A DNA stretch of 64,000 nucleotides from Roseibacillus sp. (GCA_002709915.1 PARF01000088.1:1-64000), one strand, 5' to 3'. Positions 49,714 to 58,224 are shown, counted from the stretch's first letter. Notes: generated from the letters alone by a model not told the origin. Translations and numbers: made by a program.

Positions 49714-50985
49714 TTACGTTACTGCTTGGGGAACCCGCCCGTGGGCGAGGGGCTCTGGAACCGAGGCTAATTCGCCTATAGCTTCCGCCAGAGGTGTATA
49801 GTCTTTTCCGTCAAGATCGCCAATCAAACAGTCAGTGAGCATAGGCCGGATTTCCTCGTGCCTTTTTATCAGTTCTCCAAAACTGAAGTTTTCATCGTAA
49901 AACGCATAAACCAGTTTCCGCATTACCTCAATCATGCCGCAAAGATCCTCCCCGTAATTCGAAAATTGCCCAGCAGAGACGTCTCCCTGTTCCAAAGCTT
50001 TGCCAATTGCGTCAGCTGCCATTTCCCCGCTTTTCAAGGCAAGGAAAACCCCTGATGAGAAGACCGGATCGAGAAAGGCAAAGGCGTCGCCCGCCATGAC
50101 CAGCCCATCGGAAGCGCAATGCTCCCCCCGGTAGGAGTATTCCCCAGTGACCCAGTACTCGCCAAACTGCTCACCCTCTCCGAGATGCTCCTTTATCCAG
50201 CTATTTTTTTCAATTTCACGCTCGTAGATTACCTTCGGGTCTCTGCTGTCGCGGTAGAGGTAATCTCTCTCAGCGACTATGCCGGAGCTAACGATATTGT
50301 TGCGTAGAGGAATGTTCCAAAACCAGCCTCGACCGTCGACATAGGCTACCGTAGTCGCCCCTTCGTCCAGGCCCTCATCACGCTTCGCGTTCTTGTAGAG
50401 AGTCCAGATCGCTATCTTGTTGAGCTTCGGATCCCGTTTTCTCCAACTCTTCTTCCTCAGGAACAAGGCATCGCGCCCAGTGCAGTCAAGAGTCAGCGGT
50501 GCTTCTAGAGTGTATTCCTGTCCGTCTTTCCCCTTCGCGGTGACGCCAACTACACGATCTCCTTCATAGTTGAAACCGCGCACTTCTGTTTCCTCACGAA
50601 CATCGACTCCCTTGGCCTCCGCATTCCGCAACAACATGTTGTCAAAGACAGACCGTTCAACTTGCCATGTCGTAGCGGCCGGGTGATCAAAGTGTTGAAA
50701 AAAGTAAAAGGGATCGGAGATTTTGCCATCTTTGGAGACAAACTGCACGCTGTGCTTCTTCACGAAGGCCTGCTTTTCCATTTCCTCCAGAACTCCCAGT
50801 CTTTTCAGAGTGAAATAGCAGAAGGGCATGAGGGACTCGCCGACGTGATATCGGGGAAACTTTTCTTTCTCCAGCAAGATGACCCGATGGCCTTTTTCCG
50901 CAAGAAGGGCGGATGCAGTAGATCCACAGGGACCTCCTCCGATGACAATTACGTCGCAGGGCTGTTTATCAACGGAAATATTCAT
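49714..50985 (-). CDS. Flavin-dependent halogenase-like oxidoreductase
   Basis: The 423-residue FAD protein has the dinucleotide motif VIGGGPCGSTASALLAEKG (16-21 core), FPRYHVGESLMP at 43-54, and GDAFAFLDPVFSSG at 299-312. Residues 221-226 are WFWNIP, which fits WxWxIP, the signature separating flavin-dependent halogenases from monooxygenases, and the surrounding GWFWNIPL resembles the CndH/PltA subclass acting on tethered phenols or pyrroles. Halogenation of an aromatic ring is thus predicted; some aryl-polyene pathway homologues keep these motifs without proven halogenation. Its start overlaps the stop of the chorismate-lyase-like gene (ATGA). Confidence 0.9.
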   Translation of the reverse strand: MNISVDKQPCDVIVIGGGPCGSTASALLAEKGHRVILLEKEKFPRYHVGESLMPFCYFTLKRLGVLEEMEKQAFVKKHSVQFVSKDGKISDPFYFFQHFDHPAATTWQVERSVFDNMLLRNAEAKGVDVREETEVRGFNYEGDRVVGVTAKGKDGQEYTLEAPLTLDCTGRDALFLRKKSWRKRDPKLNKIAIWTLYKNAKRDEGLDEGATTVAYVDGRGWFWNIPLRNNIVSSGIVAERDYLYRDSRDPKVIYEREIEKNSWIKEHLGEGEQFGEYWVTGEYSYRGEHCASDGLVMAGDAFAFLDPVFSSGVFLALKSGEMAADAIGKALEQGDVSAGQFSNYGEDLCGMIEVMRKLVYAFYDENFSFGELIKRHEEIRPMLTDCLIGDLDGKDYTPLAEAIGELASVPEPLAHGRVPQAVT

Positions 50986-51536
50986 GGGTGGTGAAAATCA
51001 GGAATTATTTCGAGAATTCGGGCCAGACAGGCATCTTTTTGGCATTTCAGTTGGTTGTAACGACCAAAAAACAATCTTGCACAACCCAATGGGGATAATT
51101 TCGGCGGTAAGGCCTCGCGCGCAACCGAAAAATACCCCAGAGGCTGGCTTTTGTAGGCAACCCCGTTCTGGTTAAGGATCCCCCCCAAAGGCTGCTCACC
51201 CCGTAAAATCAATTTCTGAAGAGCTTGGGAAAAATTATCCAATTCAATTTCAATCACCCCGAATTCAGCAGCGCGCCCTGTTCCCTCTCCCTTAAGAATG
51301 ACCTCTCTGTAGTAGCATTCATCGGAATGTCCCTCAGCGAGAACCTCAAGAAGCATCCGCTCCCTATGAAACCGCTCCAGCGTTGACGTCATATCGCCCT
51401 CATGCACAAGGAGCGCCCGAAAAGGCTCTGGTATTTCCTCGGAAGAACGCCAGATGAACACCTCCGGGCTTAGCCCGGCACGCGCGAGGGCCTTGCTCAG
51501 AAAACCTTCAGAGGATGAATGCTCGTTTGGATTCAA
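50982..51536 (-). CDS. UbiC-like chorismate lyase family protein
   Basis: This 184-residue protein resembles chorismate pyruvate-lyase. The order FRALLVHEGDMTSTLERF, YYREVIL, FGVIEIEL, QPLGGIL and C-terminal RILEIIP follows E. coli UbiC. R78 aligns with its substrate-binding Arg and E176 with its catalytic Glu. The predicted reaction removes pyruvate from chorismate to give 4-hydroxybenzoate or a related aromatic acid. There is no ubiA or other quinone gene nearby; the neighbours are a halogenase-like enzyme and thioester enzymes, so it probably serves this pathway. The start TTG is uncertain; in-frame GTG candidates exist further in. Confidence 0.78.
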   Translation of the reverse strand: MNPNEHSSSEGFLSKALARAGLSPEVFIWRSSEEIPEPFRALLVHEGDMTSTLERFHRERMLLEVLAEGHSDECYYREVILKGEGTGRAAEFGVIEIELDNFSQALQKLILRGEQPLGGILNQNGVAYKSQPLGYFSVAREALPPKLSPLGCARLFFGRYNQLKCQKDACLARILEIIPDFHHP

Positions 51537-51617
51537 AGGGCTTTTGCGTTGAAGGAATCTCGGAAATCTTTAGCGACCGTCGCATTGCGAACCAACGATC
51601 AACACCTTGCTGCGACC

Positions 51618-52943
51618 TCAAACGATTCGATCCGTTTTGTGATGCTCGAGGAAAAAGTCGTGAAGTAGATTATCCACACAAAGCAGTCCATCTCGGCTCA
51701 GGACGATCGCATCATCGATCACCTCGAGAAGTCCCTCCTCAGTGAGCTCCTCCAGAGGACGGGCAAAACGATCAAGAATACTAATCTGGAATTTATCGCG
51801 GAAGTAGTCTGCCTTCACGTGCCCCAACTTCATCTGTAGGATAAACTCTCGTATCATGCGCTCCTCTTCATTCGTTCGAAACGCGCGCTTTACTGGCATC
51901 TTCTCTGTATCAATCGCAGCCACGTAATCGTCTATCTCGGTCAGGTTCTGGTAATGGACTCCCTGCACATGGGAAAACGAGGCCACCCCAAGCCCAACAA
52001 GATCTGCACCTCCCCACAAGGAGTCCCGATAGATAAATTTTGTTCTCTCAGGGTTCTTTACCGCCGTATACCCGGAACTGATCGTGTAGCCATTAGCTTC
52101 CAGCTCTGCAAATGCCTCCCTCACCCAGCGCCTCTTGGTTTCCCATCCCGCCACGGGGGCCACGAGGGCCCCACTCTCTTTCATATCCTTGTAGATGGTC
52201 GTATTATAGGGGATTTCCATCTGGTAGATGGTGATGCTGTCAGGAGCAAGTTTGAGCACCTGCTCAATGTTCTTCTGCCAGTTCTCCTCCGTCTCCTCCA
52301 GCATTCCCGCAATAAGGTCGATATTGATCTGGTCGAACCCTTCGGCCCTGGCCCGCTCGAAGGCCTTCCAAACCTCCTTGCTCCGGTGTGCGCGACCGTT
52401 GATCTCGAGGATCCGATCATCAAAGTTCTCAATGCCGAGACTCAGGCGAGTCACTCCGATCTCCTTGATCGCGGCCAGCTTTCCAGCGGTCAAAGTCCCG
52501 GGCTCACATTCGAAGGCAACCTCCTCTGCATCGTCCCATGAGAGGATGGCCTTCATTCGGTCGGTCAGGTCTGTCAACTGCCTGCCGGAAAGATACGAAG
52601 GGGTTCCTCCTCCGAAGTAAATAAAGTGCGGCTTGCGACCCGCGACCAGCGGCTTTGCTGCCAGCCTCTCTAACTCGGTAATGGTATGGTCCAAATAATC
52701 TCGGATCTCCTGCCCATTTTTGTCCGTATAGACACGAAAGTAGCAGAAGTGGCAGCGCCTGCGACAGAAGGGAATATGGTGATATAGTCCGAGTGGTGTC
52801 CCAGGAATGGGGTCTCGGTCATACGCCGCCCGCACTTCCTCCCCCTGGTCGCTGGACCAGAAGGAAAAGGGAGGGTAATTGGAAATAAAGTAGTTGCCCG
52901 CCCGGGTGGCCTTCTTAGTCGGAGGAGTGGCGGTTTCGCTCAT
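51618..52943 (-). CDS. HemN-like radical SAM enzyme
   Basis: The 441-residue protein is of the coproporphyrinogen-oxidase-like (HemN/HemW) radical SAM family. The cluster motif is C60-x3-C64-x2-C67 (PFCRRRCHFCYF), followed by IYFGGGTPSYL, FECEPGTLT, RLSLGIENFDDRIL and the HemN C-terminal domain (TNEEERMIREFILQMK). True HemW has CPYKCPYC-like sequences and lies near rdgB in many genomes; here the gene sits at the head of a biosynthetic-looking operon, 82 bp before the chorismate-lyase-like gene. It may methylate, cyclopropanate or rearrange the product, or act in heme metabolism. Family is clear, reaction is not. Confidence 0.88.
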   Translation of the reverse strand: MSETATPPTKKATRAGNYFISNYPPFSFWSSDQGEEVRAAYDRDPIPGTPLGLYHHIPFCRRRCHFCYFRVYTDKNGQEIRDYLDHTITELERLAAKPLVAGRKPHFIYFGGGTPSYLSGRQLTDLTDRMKAILSWDDAEEVAFECEPGTLTAGKLAAIKEIGVTRLSLGIENFDDRILEINGRAHRSKEVWKAFERARAEGFDQINIDLIAGMLEETEENWQKNIEQVLKLAPDSITIYQMEIPYNTTIYKDMKESGALVAPVAGWETKRRWVREAFAELEANGYTISSGYTAVKNPERTKFIYRDSLWGGADLVGLGVASFSHVQGVHYQNLTEIDDYVAAIDTEKMPVKRAFRTNEEERMIREFILQMKLGHVKADYFRDKFQISILDRFARPLEELTEEGLLEVIDDAIVLSRDGLLCVDNLLHDFFLEHHKTDRIV

Positions 52944-53160
52944 GGTGTCGCTTTGGGCCTCTTGTCACCCCTGAGAGGGAAGCAGGATGGGCGAGAAAGA
53001 GAATAGCTCCCTTTTGCCGAAATTGGAATCTCGCAAAGTGATTACCCGGTTTCCGTGACCCAGAAGGTCTGAATACAGGAAAACCAGCCGCTGATCTCAC
53101 GCAACCGACCTTTGTTACCCTCTTTAATTTTGTCCATCTTTACTATCAGGCGAAAGCTTC
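52944..53160 (-). other. Intergenic gap before HemN-like gene
   Basis: This 217-bp gap separates the PQQ-like gene from the HemN-like gene and is the largest break in the minus-strand block. An internal promoter for the HemN-to-ABC half may lie here. A minus-strand stretch TGGACA then AATTAAAG is AT-rich but I cannot fix -35/-10 boxes. Confidence 0.3.
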
Positions 53161-54321
53161 TCAATGCGCTCCAATGCAAAACAGCGTCCCATCTGAGCCA
53201 CCTACCACGATTCTACCATTAGCAAATGCAAGATCGGAACTGATCCCCTCTCCCAGATCCACCCTCCAGATTTCTTTCCCGTCAACCGGATCGACTGCAT
53301 AAACTCTTCCGTCTCCAGATCCAAAAGCCACCGCATCCTTGAAGACGATCGCTCCGCCATCGATCCGGGAGCCGGTTTTGAATCGCCATGCTCTCTTGCC
53401 GCTCTCCCGGTCCACCGCATGGAGGTGCTTGTCACGAGAGCCGATAAACACATGTTTTGCGGTAACCGCAGGGGCCGCGTAAAACCCGAAGTCCTTATCT
53501 TCGTAAACCCACTTTGGGTCCTTTTTCGAAATGTCTACCGCAACTAGTTGGTTACCATAATTTGCAGAGTATACCATACTACCCATCGTCGCCACCGTGC
53601 CAATGATCTCCGCCTCCACCTCAACTTCATTGACGGCCTCTCCATTACTGACGTCAATCACATGCACCCTCGCATCGCAGCCACCAAGGACGATATTCTT
53701 CCCGTTCACCAAAGCCGGAGTTCCGTTGATCTGCTCCGCCGTTTCATATGTCCACGCTTCCGTGCCATCTTTCGTGCGCAGCGCCCGGCAGATCCCATCG
53801 TAACCGTTGACGACAATCCATGTCTCCTTCTCGTCCGGGCTCTGGATCAGTAAGCCACCACCCACGAACTTATCTGCAGCTTCGTATTTCCACAGCTCCT
53901 TACCTGTCTTCTGATCAAAGCAATAGAGGTAACGATCGCTCGACCCAATAAAGACCCGGCCGCCGCCCACAGTTGGTGGAGCCTCAATGGTGTCCTCCGT
54001 CTCAGCCTTCCAGCGCACCTTGCCGGTCCGCTCATCCACCGAGTAAAAAGTTCCCATTACCGTCCCTACAAAAACTGCTCCATCCGCAATTGCCGCATCA
54101 CCTACAATCGGGCCGTCAAGCACGGCATCCCAGCTAACTACCGGCTTGCGAGGAACATTGTCCGGAACACTGCCTTGTAAGGCGTTTCCTCCACGTGGAA
54201 TGGCCCAAGACTTTGTCTCTGCTTCTGCGTTTTCTTTCTCGGGGGCAGCGAGGCTAATCCCTGCCACAAGGAGAACATACGCTACGCTGACTGCCAAAAA
54301 ATTCGGGTAGGAGTAATTCAT
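53161..54321 (-). CDS. PQQ-binding-like beta-propeller protein, exported
   Basis: The 386-residue protein has a signal peptide (AVSVAYVLLVAGISLA) and about seven BamB/PQQ-like propeller repeats with the W/GT-G-x-W pattern (VDERTGKVRWKAE, FDQKTGKELWKYE, DGTEAWTYE, DRESGKRAWRF, DPVDGKEIWRVD). Such repeats build a beta-propeller; binding of PQQ itself is not shown. The ATG at 54321 overlaps the alcohol dehydrogenase stop (TGATG), so it is translated with that gene although it acts in the periplasm. It may scaffold or bind the product. The Ala/Lys/Glu-rich N-terminus is probably a linker. Confidence 0.9.
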   Translation of the reverse strand: MNYSYPNFLAVSVAYVLLVAGISLAAPEKENAEAETKSWAIPRGGNALQGSVPDNVPRKPVVSWDAVLDGPIVGDAAIADGAVFVGTVMGTFYSVDERTGKVRWKAETEDTIEAPPTVGGGRVFIGSSDRYLYCFDQKTGKELWKYEAADKFVGGGLLIQSPDEKETWIVVNGYDGICRALRTKDGTEAWTYETAEQINGTPALVNGKNIVLGGCDARVHVIDVSNGEAVNEVEVEAEIIGTVATMGSMVYSANYGNQLVAVDISKKDPKWVYEDKDFGFYAAPAVTAKHVFIGSRDKHLHAVDRESGKRAWRFKTGSRIDGGAIVFKDAVAFGSGDGRVYAVDPVDGKEIWRVDLGEGISSDLAFANGRIVVGGSDGTLFCIGAH

Positions 54322-55481
54322 CACGTATCTTGGGTTGCAGCGCCACCAAAGGCGCTCTGATATAATACCGCAAAATCATCTCTTTTCATACTCCGAGGAT
54401 TGAACTGTCCAGTCCACTGTCTCGTAGCATCCTCTGCAAGCTCAGGAAACACGCCAGGATCGACTCCGCACTGCGCCAGCGGCGAGAGATTCGCCACAGT
54501 GAGCAGATGCTCAATCCAAGCTCGAACGCCCCAGTCCACCCCTCGGCAGCTTGATAGCAAGGTTCCATAATGCGCATAGGTCTCGCTAGCTTCCGGGGCT
54601 TCCTCGTTCAGCCCGATCACGTGAGGAAGCATCAGAGCCACCGCGTGGCCGTGGGCCAGCCCACACGAGGCCGTGAGTGGATTCGCCGAAGCGTGAGCTG
54701 CTCCCAACATACTGTTTTCGATCGCGAGCCCCGCGAAGGCGGATCCCATTAACATCGCGTTACGCTCGGAAGCCGATGCTTCACCCTTCAGAACAGGCTC
54801 GATCGCCAGGGAAATGTGAAGAAATGCCTCCCTTGAATATGCAGAAGAAAAGGAATTCCTACGTGTGCTTACCGCCGTCTCCAACGAATGCGCAAGAGCA
54901 TCCAGCGCTGTCAGGACCGCTACCCTGTGAGGCATCGAGACGGTCAGGTCCGGATCAAGAATAGCGTAAGTTGCAAGCGCAGAAGGGTCCCCGCAGGCCA
55001 TCTTCTCGTGAGATTGATCACGACTGATTACCGCGTAACTCTGGCATTCACTTCCTGTTCCAGAAGTTGTCGGTACACCTATAAAGGGGAGAAGAGGTGT
55101 TCGCGCTGCACCGTATCCCTTATAATCGCTCATAGCCCCACCGTTGGTCAGAAGGAAATTGCAGCCTTTCGCAGTGTCCATGCTACTTCCCCCACCCAGT
55201 CCCACAAAGCAGTCCGGTCCTACCTCCCGGGCAAATCTCATCGCGGCAAGAATATCGCTCTCTGCAGGATTCTCGCTTGTCCCATCATAAACAGTGCAGG
55301 CTATTCCTGCATCTTCCAGTAAAGTAACCGCCCGACCGGCATGACCTGCGGCAGCCACCCCTTGGTCGGTCACGAGCAGCACTTTCTGTCCCCCACTCTT
55401 GTGGACGCACGACGGCAACTCGGCTAGAGATCCCGGTCCGCCCACAAGTTGCGGACTGGGTCTGGTTGTAAAGGGCTCCAT
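54321..55481 (-). CDS. Iron-type (group III) alcohol dehydrogenase
   Basis: The 386-residue enzyme belongs to the Fe-ADH superfamily. The NAD(P)-binding motif is GLGGGSSMDTAKG (96-102), PTTSGTGSECQSYAV follows, and the metal site is DALAHSLE plus AAHASANPLTASCGLAHGHAVAL with the Asp and three His ligands. It should interconvert an alcohol and an aldehyde with Fe or Zn. It begins 6 bp after the aldehyde dehydrogenase gene and overlaps the propeller gene. Next to an acyl-reductase-like and an adenylating enzyme, the most likely direction is aldehyde to alcohol. Confidence 0.93.
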   Translation of the reverse strand: MEPFTTRPSPQLVGGPGSLAELPSCVHKSGGQKVLLVTDQGVAAAGHAGRAVTLLEDAGIACTVYDGTSENPAESDILAAMRFAREVGPDCFVGLGGGSSMDTAKGCNFLLTNGGAMSDYKGYGAARTPLLPFIGVPTTSGTGSECQSYAVISRDQSHEKMACGDPSALATYAILDPDLTVSMPHRVAVLTALDALAHSLETAVSTRRNSFSSAYSREAFLHISLAIEPVLKGEASASERNAMLMGSAFAGLAIENSMLGAAHASANPLTASCGLAHGHAVALMLPHVIGLNEEAPEASETYAHYGTLLSSCRGVDWGVRAWIEHLLTVANLSPLAQCGVDPGVFPELAEDATRQWTGQFNPRSMKRDDFAVLYQSAFGGAATQDT

Positions 55482-55487
55482 TCTGAG

Positions 55488-56933
55488 TCAGCTCACTGCG
55501 GCAAGGTTCCCCTGTATAGCACGCCGCCGGAACAGAAACTCGAACAAATTACCTTCATGTGGCTGCTCCCACTGAACACGGTTGGTTGGGAAAGGGCCGA
55601 TGTTGAGCCGCTCGATATCGGACGAATTCATGAGATCGCGGATCCAGCCCGCATCGTCCGTCCAAGCTGAAACAACCAGTGTCTCTCCAATCTCACCAAG
55701 CATCTGGCCTTGCGGCATTTCCGTCACACTGGCGAAGGGAAACATGAATTCCGTGTTTGCGAGAGGATGCCCCGGGTCCGCGCAGGAAATCAGAGTTGGC
55801 CGCAGATAGGTCTGACCGTGCATTTCCACGAGGCGAGATCCGTTCCGGTAACGCGCCGTAACATCTTCGGCCCCCTCCACCTTTAGGTGCTCGTCAATAA
55901 GATCATTTATCGATCCAGCCCATTCGGTGTTCGAAAATCCACAGAGAAGCGCATCCTCATGATCTCTGGGAAGAGGTTCGATAGCCGCAAGATCCCGTGC
56001 TACAGCATCGGCCAGTTCATCTCGCCCGGATGAGACAAGAATTGCAGACGTGTTAATACAGCTTCGGCCCCCATTGGCCGAGATGGATTCAACGAGGGTT
56101 TCGGTATGGTCGGCCCACTTGCCGAGATAATCATCCCCGACAAGAACCTTGCTCCTCCCAGTGCCATGGACTTGGATACTCGGAAAGCCCGAATACTTGC
56201 GCACCGTGGCGTCACTGCCAAAGGCGATGCCACGGCCACAGCCCATGAGAATCGTATCTCCGCCCTCATGAGTCGTGGGATAAAACCCGAAAGCCTCTTT
56301 GGGAAATCCTGCGGCAATCAGAGATTGCACGATTCGTAGCGGAGTGAAGGGGTCTTCCCGGCCCGGCTTCAAGAGGACCGGAATCTTCAGAACCGGCGCG
56401 GGTAGCCACAGCGAGTTCACGGCAGGAGCGTTGCTGGGAAGAGAAACCCCCAGGGCGTCGGCCACCGGATAGAAATTCACCTCAAGATCATCGACTGCTG
56501 AGAGTCCCCGATCAAAAAGCTCCAGCGGAAGATTCCGGGTCAATCCACCAATCACCGTGCGGATCTGCGACATCGCGGCGTGAACCTTTCCCATGTTCAT
56601 TTTCACCAGTGTGTGGGGAAGCTTTGTCAGCGCTGACAGAGACTCGATATAATCCTGCGGGCTCTGGCTGCTGTTACCAAGAGGCAACTCTTCGTGGAGG
56701 AAGAGTTCAGCGGCAGCTTCGCAATAGCCCGCGAGGGTCTCAGCAGGCACGGCATCAAGAGCAGCCTTTGACTTCTCAAGATCGAGAATATCCCGTCGTA
56801 TCAGGCCGGGATTCGCCGTGTGGGTATAAACCGTGCTGTCCGCCGATGATTCCAGCTCAACCGTATCGAGACTATGATATTCCTCGCCGAGGCGCAGGAT
56901 AGGGATATGCGTTTCCTTACTCATGATGTTCAA
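55488..56933 (-). CDS. Aldehyde dehydrogenase/acyl reductase-like enzyme
   Basis: This 481-residue member of the aldehyde dehydrogenase superfamily has SLPSNAPAVNSLWLP and LLKPGREDPFTPLRIVQSL in the cofactor domain, and the nucleophile C292 in NGGRSCINTSAILV. The first 120 residues (GLIRRDILDLEKSKAALD, PLGNSSQSPQDYIESLS) are not those of common aldehyde dehydrogenases. Together with the LuxE-like gene 80 bp upstream, the layout recalls LuxC-LuxE fatty-acid reductase, so reduction of an activated acid to the aldehyde is a good guess. The product could then pass to the Fe-ADH. An ordinary oxidising role remains possible. Confidence 0.85.
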   Translation of the reverse strand: MNIMSKETHIPILRLGEEYHSLDTVELESSADSTVYTHTANPGLIRRDILDLEKSKAALDAVPAETLAGYCEAAAELFLHEELPLGNSSQSPQDYIESLSALTKLPHTLVKMNMGKVHAAMSQIRTVIGGLTRNLPLELFDRGLSAVDDLEVNFYPVADALGVSLPSNAPAVNSLWLPAPVLKIPVLLKPGREDPFTPLRIVQSLIAAGFPKEAFGFYPTTHEGGDTILMGCGRGIAFGSDATVRKYSGFPSIQVHGTGRSKVLVGDDYLGKWADHTETLVESISANGGRSCINTSAILVSSGRDELADAVARDLAAIEPLPRDHEDALLCGFSNTEWAGSINDLIDEHLKVEGAEDVTARYRNGSRLVEMHGQTYLRPTLISCADPGHPLANTEFMFPFASVTEMPQGQMLGEIGETLVVSAWTDDAGWIRDLMNSSDIERLNIGPFPTNRVQWEQPHEGNLFEFLFRRRAIQGNLAAVS

Positions 56934-57013
56934 GGGAGCGGTCGAACGCTCCGTGGTCTTCGTTTCTCTTTGGTATGGTCAATTCCGAGTGACGTGTCTC
57001 TTTGTTCTGGCCC

Positions 57014-58084
57014 CTAATAAACGCCTTCAATCACCTGCTTGGTCCCGCTTTGGAAGGGCCGGACATCTCCGACTCCATCCCACGGAAATTCCCCACAAGG
57101 CTCTCTTCGAATTGCCTCATCCCGCTCAAGAAAGCGAGGCACAAAGAACTCCTTGGTCATTGTGGTCAGTTCCACCCGCCCATATTCTCCATATTCCATA
57201 TTACGGGTCGAATCCTCCGGATCCACAATCCGCAGAACTGCACGGGGCTGGGGCGCATAGTAAGTCAGACTGTACTCTCCAGGCTCCCGCTTCCTGCTGA
57301 TCGCAAGGCCCATCAAGGTATTGCCGTAGGTTGGGGCATAATTAATCTGGCCCTCCAATACTTCCTCCTCGATGAAGCGAACGTATTGAGGAGTCATCGT
57401 TGTTCCACCGGCAAACACACCTTTAATCCCACCATCAACCAGAGACATCCGCTCAGCGAGGCTTTCGAGCAACTTTGGTGTCGTAAAGAGGCACTTGATG
57501 TCCCGGTGACGAATAATGGTGACGGCCTGATCAATGACGTGCTCCTGGTACTTTCGGGCCATCGAGTATTCTCCATCCGCAATCAGTCGTTTCACCCAGC
57601 GGGGATCAAGATCGATGAAAAAGCAGGCTCCTCCTCGGCGGTTCGCGAGGTGCTCGATCGAAAGTCGCAAGCGCCTCGGCCCAGTGGGTCCCACCATCAG
57701 CCAGTTCCCCCCTTGAGGAAAAAAATCGGAAGGGTAGTGGTCACTGAACTCCGAGTAATCGGTCTTGTAATCGTCCCAGCCAATCCGCTGCTTCGGCATT
57801 CCGGTTGTCCCTCCGGTTTCGAAGACATTGAAAGGCCTTCCTTCAAACGCCTTGGGGATAAACCGACTTGGATCCTCTTTTCGGAGAACCTCATCGTCAA
57901 AGTTTGGAAATTTCTGGATATCCGCGAAGCAGGTCACCTCCGTCAGCGGGTCGAATCCAAGACTGGGAGCCCGGTCCAGCCAGTAGGGACACCCTGTTTC
58001 GGGAGAAAAGTGCCATTGCATGCTTTCCCGTACGCGCTCATCCAGAGCCGCGCGGGCTTCTTCCACAGTCAAATCACAACTCAT
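57014..58084 (-). CDS. LuxE/PaaK-like acyl or aryl adenylating enzyme
   Basis: The 356-residue protein is a short adenylate-forming enzyme of the LuxE/PaaK group. Its P-loop is FETGGTTGMPKQRIG (89-99 core), and NYAPTYGNTLMG and EYGEYGRVELTTMT are in the C-terminal half. LuxE activates fatty acids and passes them to the reductase LuxC as an enzyme-bound acyl group; size and neighbour fit this. It lacks the full C-terminal PaaK subdomain. It is the first gene of the candidate set, 140 bp downstream of the symporter gene, so the operon promoter may be in that gap. Confidence 0.82.
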   Translation of the reverse strand: MSCDLTVEEARAALDERVRESMQWHFSPETGCPYWLDRAPSLGFDPLTEVTCFADIQKFPNFDDEVLRKEDPSRFIPKAFEGRPFNVFETGGTTGMPKQRIGWDDYKTDYSEFSDHYPSDFFPQGGNWLMVGPTGPRRLRLSIEHLANRRGGACFFIDLDPRWVKRLIADGEYSMARKYQEHVIDQAVTIIRHRDIKCLFTTPKLLESLAERMSLVDGGIKGVFAGGTTMTPQYVRFIEEEVLEGQINYAPTYGNTLMGLAISRKREPGEYSLTYYAPQPRAVLRIVDPEDSTRNMEYGEYGRVELTTMTKEFFVPRFLERDEAIRREPCGEFPWDGVGDVRPFQSGTKQVIEGVY

Positions 58085-58224
58085 ATCGTTTCAATCCCTT
58101 TTGTTCAGGCTTATCCCTACTCCTTTCTCACAATCCCGCAAGTCCCACGATCCCGCGGCGTGGCAAATTGTTTCGCTTTCCCGTAGTACTCGCTCTCTTG
58201 ACAGGTCTCGAGAGCCCCGGAGAA

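Noticed and set aside
57002-58186. 394-residue plus-strand ORF
   Set aside because: It is antisense to the LuxE/PaaK-like gene, whose P-loop and family pattern are clear.
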